Shown in pieces: positions 44,487 through 52,800 of a stretch of 64,000 nucleotides of DNA (positions are counted from its first letter, which is position 1; every line of letters begins with the position of its first letter). This DNA comes from Pseudaeromonas sp963677375 (GTDB lineage: Bacteria > Pseudomonadota > Gammaproteobacteria > Enterobacterales > Aeromonadaceae): positions 13,138-77,137 of the forward strand of contig CAXXIF010000016.1 in the NCBI GenBank assembly GCA_963677375.2. The letters run 5' to 3'. The notes under the pieces are model-generated. The model was not told the DNA's origin and searched no databases. It saw only the letters and a program-made list of their open reading frames with translations. Position numbers and translations under genes: made by a program.

Positions 44487-44525
44487 CTCACGGCAATCAG
44501 GGAATGACGACCTGATTGCCGTGAG
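44487..44525. terminator. 15-bp inverted repeat between converging genes
   Basis: CTCACGGCAATCAGG and CCTGATTGCCGTGAG are perfect 15-bp inverted copies with a 9-nt loop, between the NUDIX gene and cobO stop codons. Position suggests a bidirectional terminator, though no T run follows. Confidence 0.6.
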
Positions 44526-44536
44526 CGGCAACAGTG

Positions 44537-45142
44537 TTACCAGTCGATCCCTTGCTGTGCCTTGATCCCGGCGTCAAAAGCGTGTTTGACGTTTTTCACT
44601 TCGCTCACAGTATCAGCCAGCTCCAGTAATGCGCGATGGCAACCCCGTCCGGTAATCACCACATGTTGCATGGGGGGACGATGGATCAGCGCCTCCAGCA
44701 CGTCATCCAGATCCAGATAATCGTAGGCGACCATGTAGGTCAATTCGTCGAGCAGCACCAATTGTACCTGTGGATCGGCAAGCAGGCGCTTGGCCTCCTG
44801 CCAGACCGCCTGTGCTGCTTGGATATCGGCTTTGCGATCCTGGGTCTCCCAGGTGAATCCTGTTGCCATGACATGAAACTCGACTCCTGCCGAGCTGAGG
44901 AGCGTTCGTTCGCCACAAGCCCAAGTCCCCTTGATGAACTGCACCACAGCGGCTCGCAGCCCATGGCCGACGGCCCGACAGACGGTTCCGAATCCGGACG
45001 TACTCTTACCCTTGCCATCCCCCGTGATGATGAGGAGCAGTCCGCGATCTTCTTGTGCGGCGGCGATGCGGGCATCTACCTGTTCTTTCAATCGTTGCTG
45101 GCGAGCTTTATGACGCTCGTCCCGTTGTTGCTCATCGACCAT
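44537..45142 (-). CDS. cobO: Cob(I)yrinic acid a,c-diamide adenosyltransferase
   Basis: 201 residues (BtuR/CobA type). It transfers adenosyl from ATP to Co(I) corrinoids. P-loop GDGKGKSTSGFG (about residues 41-52), LVLLDELTYMV and VITGRG are diagnostic. The ATG at 45142 overlaps cobQ by 11 nt; it is the last gene of the cob operon. The N-terminal basic helix matches the family. Confidence 0.95.
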   Translation of the reverse strand: MVDEQQRDERHKARQQRLKEQVDARIAAAQEDRGLLLIITGDGKGKSTSGFGTVCRAVGHGLRAAVVQFIKGTWACGERTLLSSAGVEFHVMATGFTWETQDRKADIQAAQAVWQEAKRLLADPQVQLVLLDELTYMVAYDYLDLDDVLEALIHRPPMQHVVITGRGCHRALLELADTVSEVKNVKHAFDAGIKAQQGIDW

Positions 45143-46646
45143 GAGTGTCTCTCCAGTTAGTGCGGAATAGCGCTTCGATTTTCGCCATATCCAGATGCTG
45201 TTCCACGCAATCGGCCAGACGCTCGATCGCATTCAGTTGTTGTTGCTGATAAGAGATGGGGGAAGTGACCTTGTGCCCAACCCAATCCATCAACTCCGAC
45301 AGCGCGGCTGGGGTATCGAACAGGCCATGCAGATAACACCCCGCCACCTGTCCATCACTGCTCATGGCGCCATCGGTGATGGTGTCACCAAAATCCAGCA
45401 GAGGGTGTGTATCATCGGGGGCCAGATGTTGAGTCTGGCCTACATGAATTTCATAGCCCTGTACCGGAACAACTCTGTTGTCATTGAGTCGGAATAGGCC
45501 TTGACGTTGCAGCAGCTGTTTATCCGCCTGGAGTTCGGTGCGGGTTTGCAGCAAAGCCAAACCGGAACTGTGCCCTGGTGAGCCCTCTAGCCCCAGAGGG
45601 TCAGCAATATTCTCACCCAGCATTTGATAACCGCCACATATCCCAAATAGCTTGCCACCATAGCGCAGGTGACGGTGCAGTTGGGGCTCCCAGCCTTGCT
45701 CTCGCACTACGGCCAGATCCGCTCGCACATTCTTGCTGCCGGGGAGGATCACCAGATCACAAGCCGGTAGAGGTTGATGCAGGGGTATAAATTGCAGATC
45801 GATTTGAGGATGCAGGCGTAGCGCATCAAAATCGGTGTGGTTACTGATCCGGGGGAAAACCGGGACGACCACGCGAACCTTGGCATCCTGCGTGGTTTGC
45901 CGAGTGAGAATGGCATCTTCGGCCGCAATATCCAGATCCTGCAGATAGGGGACCACGCCCAATACCGGCTTGCCGGTCTCCCGCTCCAACCAATCCAACC
46001 CGGATTGCAGCAGTGCCAGTTCGCCACGGAATTTGTTGATCACAAAGCCCTGGACTCGGTCCCGCTCTGAGGGCGAAAGCAGGGCCAGAGTGCCAACGAG
46101 TTGGGCAAAGACACCGCCGCGATCAATATCCGCCACCAGAATGACCGGGCAATCCACCGCCTCGGCAAAGCCCATGTTGGCAATATCACCCGCCCGTAGA
46201 TTAATCTCCGCCGGACTACCGGCACCCTCGACGACGATACGCTCGTACCTGTGTTGTAACCACTGATGCGAGCTGAGGACGGCTTGCATCGCCACCTGTT
46301 TGTAATCGTGGTAGGCCTGTGCCTCCATGTTGCTGATGGCGTGGCCGTGCAGAATGACCTGACAACCGGTATCGGAATTGGGTTTGAGCAGTACCGGATT
46401 GAAATGAACACAGGGCTCCAGCCCCGCGGCAAGTGCTTGCACCGCCTGGGCTCGACCAATCTCCCCCCCATCGGCAGTAACGGCACTGTTTAATGCCATG
46501 TTTTGAGGCTTGAAGGGCGCAACGCGAATGCCCTGCCGGGCTAAAATCCGGCACAAGGCGGTGACCAACAGGCTTTTACCAGCATCCGAGCTGGTGCCTT
46601 GTACCATCAAGGTCTGATTGACAGGGGGGGCGGTGTGGAAAGGCAT
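45132..46646 (-). CDS. cobQ: Cobyric acid synthase
   Basis: 504 residues. It amidates adenosylcobyrinic a,c-diamide at four positions using glutamine. An N-terminal P-loop amidoligase (MVQGTSSDAGKSLLVTAL, VEGAGSPAEINL) and a C-terminal class I glutaminase-like domain with Cys in GKLFGICGGYQMLG and His in CYLHGLFD are intact. ATG 46646 lies 2 nt after the cobC stop with GAGAT as ribosome-binding site. Confidence 0.96.
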   Translation of the reverse strand: MPFHTAPPVNQTLMVQGTSSDAGKSLLVTALCRILARQGIRVAPFKPQNMALNSAVTADGGEIGRAQAVQALAAGLEPCVHFNPVLLKPNSDTGCQVILHGHAISNMEAQAYHDYKQVAMQAVLSSHQWLQHRYERIVVEGAGSPAEINLRAGDIANMGFAEAVDCPVILVADIDRGGVFAQLVGTLALLSPSERDRVQGFVINKFRGELALLQSGLDWLERETGKPVLGVVPYLQDLDIAAEDAILTRQTTQDAKVRVVVPVFPRISNHTDFDALRLHPQIDLQFIPLHQPLPACDLVILPGSKNVRADLAVVREQGWEPQLHRHLRYGGKLFGICGGYQMLGENIADPLGLEGSPGHSSGLALLQTRTELQADKQLLQRQGLFRLNDNRVVPVQGYEIHVGQTQHLAPDDTHPLLDFGDTITDGAMSSDGQVAGCYLHGLFDTPAALSELMDWVGHKVTSPISYQQQQLNAIERLADCVEQHLDMAKIEALFRTNWRDTHGR

Positions 46647-46648
46647 GT

Positions 46649-47278
46649 CTACATCTCGCGTAAAGGGGCTGCCAATTGCTGGATCTGGATTGCGGGGTGG
46701 ATATCCCCATGCCAAATATTCAACTGGGTCAGGGAGGCATAAGGAATGTTCAAGCGTTGATAGTACTCCCCACGGCGCCAGTCGGCGTGTAATAACCGGG
46801 CCAGCAGCATACGGATCACGCCGCCATGGGTGATGATCAGCAGCGACTGGTCTCTACTGAGCTCGAGAATAGCCTCCCAGGCCAGGTTGATTCGGGTATG
46901 AAAATCGGTCAGTGATTCGGCCTCGGGGAGTGGGCAGTGCAGGGGATCACTCCAGAATCGCTCCAGTGTTGGCCATTCAGTGACAAGCTGCGCATAGGGG
47001 ACTCCATCCCAACGACCAAAATTCATCTCTGCCAGTTCGGGCCAGATTTCTATGGGCAAGCCAAACTGCTGCACCACAGCGTCGGCGACCTGCCGACACC
47101 GCAGACGAGGTGAACAGAGAATGCGTTGCCATGGCAGTTGCGCAGAAATCAGCAGTGGTTGGTAGGCCCGCATGGCGTCAGCACTCAGCGGCGGGTCACT
47201 GCGTCCATAGAGAGCCGGATGACCCGCAATCTCGCCGTGACGCAATAAACCGATGTGCTGCGGAAGCATCTCAGTCAT
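46649..47278 (-). CDS. cobC: Alpha-ribazole phosphatase (histidine phosphatase family)
   Basis: 209 residues. It removes the phosphate of alpha-ribazole-5'-phosphate or of adenosylcobalamin phosphate. The phosphohistidine motif LLRHGEIAG (about residue 14), GRSDPPLS, the acid E in EMNFGRWDG and the second His in IITHGGVIRML are present. Its place in the cob operon supports CobC over a generic phosphatase. It overlaps cobU by 8 nt. Confidence 0.9.
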   Translation of the reverse strand: MTEMLPQHIGLLRHGEIAGHPALYGRSDPPLSADAMRAYQPLLISAQLPWQRILCSPRLRCRQVADAVVQQFGLPIEIWPELAEMNFGRWDGVPYAQLVTEWPTLERFWSDPLHCPLPEAESLTDFHTRINLAWEAILELSRDQSLLIITHGGVIRMLLARLLHADWRRGEYYQRLNIPYASLTQLNIWHGDIHPAIQIQQLAAPLREM

Positions 47279-47831
47279 GATTTGTGCTCAGCGTCTGGTC
47301 CTTGAGCACCAGAGGCAACCCCGCCGCGACAAACAGTACGCGATGTGCCAACTGGGCCAGACGTTGGTTTAGACGGCCCGCTTCATCGACAAAGCGCCGT
47401 GTCAATTCACCCAGGGGGATGACACCCAGCCCTACCTCGTTGCTGACCAGTATAATGGTGGCTTCACAGCTGACCAGCGTGCTAGCCAACTCCGAAAAAT
47501 GACTTTCCAGCTGTGCAGATGGTCGTGGATTTCCCTGTTCATCATGAAGCAGGTTACTCAACCACAGCGTCAGGCAATCGATGATCAGACAGCGTTCTGT
47601 GCCGTCCAGGGCCCGGATCGCGCCAGCTAAATCTCGCGGCTCTTCCACCAGTTGCCAATGCGCCGGACGTTCCTGTTGATGACGCTGAATACGCGTCATC
47701 ATCTCCGGGTCCAGCGCCGTGGCCGTGGCAATGTAGATCACCGGCAGGCGCGTCTGATCGGCGAGTTCACTAGCCAGTGCCGACTTGCCGGAACGGGCCC
47801 CCCCGAGCAACAAGGAAATTTGTTTTGCCAT
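47271..47831 (-). CDS. cobU: Adenosylcobinamide kinase / adenosylcobinamide-phosphate guanylyltransferase
   Basis: 186 residues. It phosphorylates adenosylcobinamide and attaches GMP. P-loop LLGGARSGKSALASELA at the N-terminus, RIQRHQQERPAHWQLVEEP (the guanylylated His region) and LVSNEVGLGVIPL are typical. Its ATG shares one base with the cobS stop (TGATG). Confidence 0.95.
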   Translation of the reverse strand: MAKQISLLLGGARSGKSALASELADQTRLPVIYIATATALDPEMMTRIQRHQQERPAHWQLVEEPRDLAGAIRALDGTERCLIIDCLTLWLSNLLHDEQGNPRPSAQLESHFSELASTLVSCEATIILVSNEVGLGVIPLGELTRRFVDEAGRLNQRLAQLAHRVLFVAAGLPLVLKDQTLSTNHD

Positions 47832-48679
47832 CAGAAACCTCTGAAATGCAGAAATGTTTCGATCATGGGATTGAGTCGGCTGATCTGCAAATGCTGCAAG
47901 CTCAACCAGATCAACAAGCCGGAGAGCTCCGTCAACTGCTGGGCTGCTCCCAGGCAGTCACCGGTATAACCGCCGAGTTGTCTGAGTAACCAATGTTTGA
48001 TCCAGTAGCGAAGTACAATCAGGATCAGCAAGAAGAGGAGTGCAACCTTGATATTCAGGAATAACAAGGGGATAAGGGCAAAAAATAGCAATATAACCAG
48101 ATCAGATAATGATTGGTTCTGAGCCAGAGGCTTGGCCTTGCCGGAATCGTCACGGACATAGGACATATCGAAGATCAGACTGCCGGCTACGGCGCGGGAG
48201 CTGGCATGCATCAGAGTCAGCGCGATCATGGCTTCGGTGAGCGAGATCGCGCTAATCTCACACAAAGAAAAGAATTTGATCAAGATTGCCAGCAACAGAG
48301 TCACAGCACCATAGGTACCGATCCGGGAGTCTTTCATGATCTCCAGCTTGCGCTCCAGGGTCATGCCCCCACCCAGGCCGTCACTCATATCGGCCAGACC
48401 ATCCTCATGGAAGGCCCCGGTGATCTTGATGGTTGCCACCATGCTGATCAATACCGCCACGCTAACGGGTAGCAGCTGCATCGCCATCACCAGTACTGTT
48501 GCCCCCCATAACCCGACCAATAATCCAACCAGCGAGAAATAGCGGCTGGCATGATTGAGCCGTTCTGTCGAAAACTGGGTCTTCGCAGGGATGGGTATGC
48601 GGGTAAAGAAGGCCAGAGCCAACAAGAAGTAATTCAGTTGCAAGCCGATCGTCTGTTGTATGCGATGGCGCCGAGTCAC
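47831..48679 (-). CDS. cobS: Adenosylcobinamide-GDP ribazoletransferase
   Basis: 282 residues, polytopic inner-membrane enzyme joining adenosylcobinamide-GDP to alpha-ribazole. FFTRIPIP, the substrate motif GAFHEDGLADMSDGLGGG (about 92-109) and KDSRIGTYGA are diagnostic; about six hydrophobic segments are seen. It starts with GTG in a GTGA overlap with the cobT stop, which fixes the start. Confidence 0.94.
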   Translation of the reverse strand: MTRRHRIQQTIGLQLNYFLLALAFFTRIPIPAKTQFSTERLNHASRYFSLVGLLVGLWGATVLVMAMQLLPVSVAVLISMVATIKITGAFHEDGLADMSDGLGGGMTLERKLEIMKDSRIGTYGAVTLLLAILIKFFSLCEISAISLTEAMIALTLMHASSRAVAGSLIFDMSYVRDDSGKAKPLAQNQSLSDLVILLFFALIPLLFLNIKVALLFLLILIVLRYWIKHWLLRQLGGYTGDCLGAAQQLTELSGLLIWLSLQHLQISRLNPMIETFLHFRGF

Positions 48680-49707
48680 ACCGTGACTCCAGCACTGGCG
48701 AAACTAGCCATGTCGTTATAGAAGGCGCAGGCGGCTCGCAACAGGGGCAATGCCAGTGCGGCACCGGTACCTTCACCAAGCCGTAGTCCCAGATCCAGCA
48801 ATGGGCGGGCGCGAAGCGATTCCAGCATCATGCTGTGCCCGCCTTCGGCTGAGCCATGACTAAAGATCATATAGTCGCGGCAAGCAGGAGCAATCCGCAC
48901 CGCCAGCATGGCTGCTGCCGTAACAATGAACCCATCGACCAGCAGGGTGACTCGTTTTTCTGCAGCGGCCAACATAGCACCGGTGATCTGAACAATTTCA
49001 AAGCCGCCCAGCTGATGGAGTAACTCGATAGGATCTTGCAAGTTACCCGCACGTTTTACAGCTTGGCCGATCAAAGCCATTTTGCGCTTGAGCTGTTCAT
49101 CATCGATCCCGGTGCCGCGCCCGACGCAGGCGGCTATCGGCAGACCACTCATGGCCGCTAGCAGTGCAGCTGCAGGAGAGGTATTGCCGATCCCCATTTC
49201 GCCAAACGCCAGTAGATTACAACCGGCAGATATCTGCGCATTGGCGACCTGACTGCCCAGCCGGAGACCCTCCATCACCTGTGTTCTTGTCATCGCAGGT
49301 TCGACACTGATATCTCCGCTGCACGATCCCATGCGCTGCATAACGAGTTGCGGGTCTGCAATAGGTTCGAGGATACCGGCATCGATCACTTGCAGCTGCA
49401 TCTGATTGGCTTGACAGAAGCAGTTGACCGCGGCGCCGCCGGCAAGAAAATTCAGAACCATCTGCCGCGTGACAGCACTTGGGGCAATGCTGATGCCATG
49501 CCTTGCGATCCCGTGGTCGGCGGCGAAAACCAGCAAGGTAGGATTGCTAATGGTGAGTTGTTCTTGCTGCTGGGTCAGAGCCAGCTGACAGGCAATTTCT
49601 TCGAGGCGCCCCAGAGCGCCGAGGGGTTTGGTTTTTTGATCGATTTTGGCTTGAATCACCGTTTCATGATGGCGTGGTAGCGGATGAATGGTCCATGTAC
49701 TGGGCAT
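48676..49707 (-). CDS. cobT: Nicotinate-nucleotide--dimethylbenzimidazole phosphoribosyltransferase
   Basis: 343 residues. It makes alpha-ribazole phosphate from dimethylbenzimidazole and nicotinate mononucleotide. DQKTKPLGALGRLE, FAADHGIARHGIS, FGEMGIGNTSPAAAL and the catalytic Glu in LRLGEGTGAAL are all present. It is the first gene of the cobT-S-U-C-Q-O operon. The AAGGAG ribosome-binding site lies in a segment complementary to upstream leader sequence. Confidence 0.95.
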   Translation of the reverse strand: MPSTWTIHPLPRHHETVIQAKIDQKTKPLGALGRLEEIACQLALTQQQEQLTISNPTLLVFAADHGIARHGISIAPSAVTRQMVLNFLAGGAAVNCFCQANQMQLQVIDAGILEPIADPQLVMQRMGSCSGDISVEPAMTRTQVMEGLRLGSQVANAQISAGCNLLAFGEMGIGNTSPAAALLAAMSGLPIAACVGRGTGIDDEQLKRKMALIGQAVKRAGNLQDPIELLHQLGGFEIVQITGAMLAAAEKRVTLLVDGFIVTAAAMLAVRIAPACRDYMIFSHGSAEGGHSMMLESLRARPLLDLGLRLGEGTGAALALPLLRAACAFYNDMASFASAGVTV

Positions 49708-49844
49708 GATGGCTCCTTATGCTAATGATTCCTTTCGCTGCAGCTAGCCATGCTACTGTATTTCATGCAGTTTTGCCCATTACTGCTCAGTTGTTTTCAA
49801 TAATTGAACTAAAACATGCTCAGTGTCTCCACACCGGAGCCATC
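49708..49844 (-). promoter_or_regulatory. cobT leader with a segment able to sequester the ribosome-binding site
   Basis: In the cobT mRNA GATGGCTCC (49844-49836) is exactly complementary to GGAGCCATC (49716-49708). The latter contains the Shine-Dalgarno GGAG directly before the start codon. The 9-bp pairing spans about 119 nt, the size of a small aptamer. I could not find the conserved B12 box of cobalamin riboswitches, so the trigger is unknown. Confidence 0.45.
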
Positions 49845-49879
49845 TTTTTGCCGTTTCTGGAGTGGACCATTATTGGCTT

Positions 49880-52800
49880 CTAATCAGAGACGTCATGGTT
49901 GAGTTGGTGTAACAGTTGGGCCGCTAACTGGAAATTTAGCGCCTCGATGGCGGCAATCAAGGTATTGAGCTGAGCCAGTTCACAGCGTTGGGCCAATGAA
50001 ACCCGCAGCGCATCAAATTGATCGAGAGCGGCGATATTATTTTCTTGAAGTAAATTTTCTAGAGTGAGCATTTGTTCGTTAAATTCGTGTTCATTCAGGG
50101 GGGCTATATGGTCGTTCTTCCCCTCTTGCCGGGCCAACCAGAAAGCGATGGCATTGTGTAGTTCATCCAGGGATTCAAAGAGTTCAGGGAGTAACATGAC
50201 CAGCTCTGCCGAGCGTTTCTCGCGGATCGCCAACTCAACCTGTCTGGCCTGATTGGCCAGGCGAGCCGAACCAAATGTGCCGGCATGACCCTTCAATGTA
50301 TGCACCAAGCGTGCGGCGGCGGTGAGATCCTGATCGGCCAAGTAGTGGTCCAGTTGCTCATGAAATTGCCGGGTTTCGCTCTGAAACTGCATCAACAATT
50401 GGGCAATTAACGAGTCATCGTCACCAAACGTCTGACGCAGCGGCATTAAATTCAAGGCTTGTTCCGCTGTCTGCAGTGCGGTCGTGGCTAGCAGGGGATC
50501 GATCAGTTCAAGTTTCAGATGGCGTTTGATACAGGACAGCATCTGGATGACATCCACGGGTTTGGCGATAATGTCATTCATACCACTCTGGCGGCATTGT
50601 TCCTGCTCACTGTGCATGACGCCTGCGGTCATGGCCAGAATAGGGATCTGGATTCCAAGCTCCTGCCGCAAGATCCGAGTTGCCGTATAGCCATCCATGA
50701 CCGGCATCTGGACATCCATTAAAATAATCGAAAAAACATTGGGTTGCTGCATACGGGTGATAGCTTCCTGACCATTATTCACCACTTCGACACTCGCCCC
50801 TTCCTGTTCCAGAATCCGACAGGCGACCATTTGATTGATTTCGTTATCTTCCACTAACAGTACCGATACATTGGCAAGGGCATTAGCCGTAAAGGTTTTA
50901 GGCACTAATTGTTGGATTAACTCATCCGGGCTGCCCGCATGCTGGCTGCGAGCCTCCAGTACCGCGTTGTAAACACAGGAGCCAGTCATGGGTTGCACCA
51001 GAGTGGCTGACAATTTTGCGGAGAGTGGGTCCAGATAGAGGTTTTCTTTTTGATGCAGTCGAGTCAACGCAATCGGGATCGTCTTGTTCCATCCATCCCC
51101 CTGTTCCAGCAGTTGCAGACTATTCTCCTGCTGAAGTGGCCAGCCGAACAGCAGCAGGTCATATTCTGTTGCATCCAGTTTTGTCTTGGCTTCAGCTACT
51201 GTAAAGGCCTGAGTCACCCCCCAACCCAGTGACTCAATGGCCAGGGTCATCGACTCCATCAATACCTGATTATCCTCAAGGAGCAGAACCTGCAAAGCCT
51301 TGAGCGGATATTTGACGGGAGAGGCCGTTGCGTCATGGATGGGGCAGAATGGCAAACAGAACCAGAATTCGCTGCCGGAATCCAGTTGACTCTTTACCCC
51401 AATGCTTCCACCCATTAATTCAACCAACCGTTTACTGATGGCCAATCCTAAACCGGTTCCTCCATATTTTCGTGTCATGGAGTTATCCGCCTGACTAAAA
51501 GGCTGAAATAAACGATCTTGTTGCTGCTGGCTCATACCTATACCGGTATCCAGCACCGTAAAACGAATATTGATGATCTCCGGGGATACTGTTTCCAGTG
51601 CAATTTGTAGGCTGACATGTCCCTCCTGGGTAAACTTGATGGCATTGCCGGTCAGATTAATCAAAATTTGTTGCAGACGCATACCATCACCCATCAGAAT
51701 ACGTGGTACATCGGATTGTACGCTGATCAGTAAATCGAGGTCTTTATCTGCGGCATTCACCGACATGATGCTGGCTAGTTCATCAAGTATTTCGTCTAGG
51801 TTAAATTCAACCTGAGATATATCCATACGGCCAGCCTCAATTTTTGAAAAATCGAGAATGTCATTGAGGATCAGCAATAAAGATCGGCCAGCACCACTGA
51901 TCATTTTCACATATTGTTTTTGCGATATATCCAAAGAGGTATTTCCTAGCAGAAATGCAATACCCAACACCGCATTCAAGGGCGTTCTTATTTCATGACT
52001 CATATTAGCCAGAAATTCACTTTTTGCTTTATTTGCTTGTTCGGCCTGTATTTTGGCGCGATACAATTCAGCCTGCGTGATTTTCAATGGGGTAATATCT
52101 TTGGCAATCCCTAAAAATCCGGTAATCAGTCCATCACTGTCTCGGATTGGGGTAATGGTAAGTAGCACAGTAAGGCGAGAACCATCTTTGCGGATGTAGA
52201 TCCATTCTCTGGCCTCGAAACCATGCTGAATGGCTTCATAAACAAAAACAGCAAAACCAGTTATAACTTTTCCAGATGAATTAGTTAGCTCAATGCTTCG
52301 AGATATGACTTCATCCATATCATGGAGCATGATCGGCGTCCGGATGCCAACCATATCCGTAGCCGAATAACCCAACATCCTCTCTGCACCACTATTAAAT
52401 AGCGTAATAACCCCATCAGGAGTGGTGGCGATAATAGCTATTTCACTGGCCGCATTAATGACGCTTTGAAGCTCAGACCTTGCCGAGATCAACGCTGCCT
52501 CTGCTTGTTTATGCGCAGAAATATCACGCAGCATACCGGTAAAAAAGTGTTCCCCCTGATTTTCCACTTCTGTCACTGTCAATTCAATCGGGATCAGGCG
52601 GCCACTCTTGTGCAGAGCCTGAACTTCACGGCCCTGTCCAATAATATGTGGTATTCCGGTTTTAAGATATCGTTCAATATAATTGTGATGTCGCTCTTTG
52701 TGCGGTGATGGAATCAATATACTGATTTCTTCACCTAATATTTCACAGGAGAGATAACCAAACATTTTTTCCGCAGATGGATTAAACGAGTGGATGCGAC

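Noticed and set aside
49708..49879. Canonical cobalamin riboswitch upstream of cobT
   Set aside because: The conserved B12 box and core helices could not be found by eye; only the ribosome-binding-site complementarity is reported.
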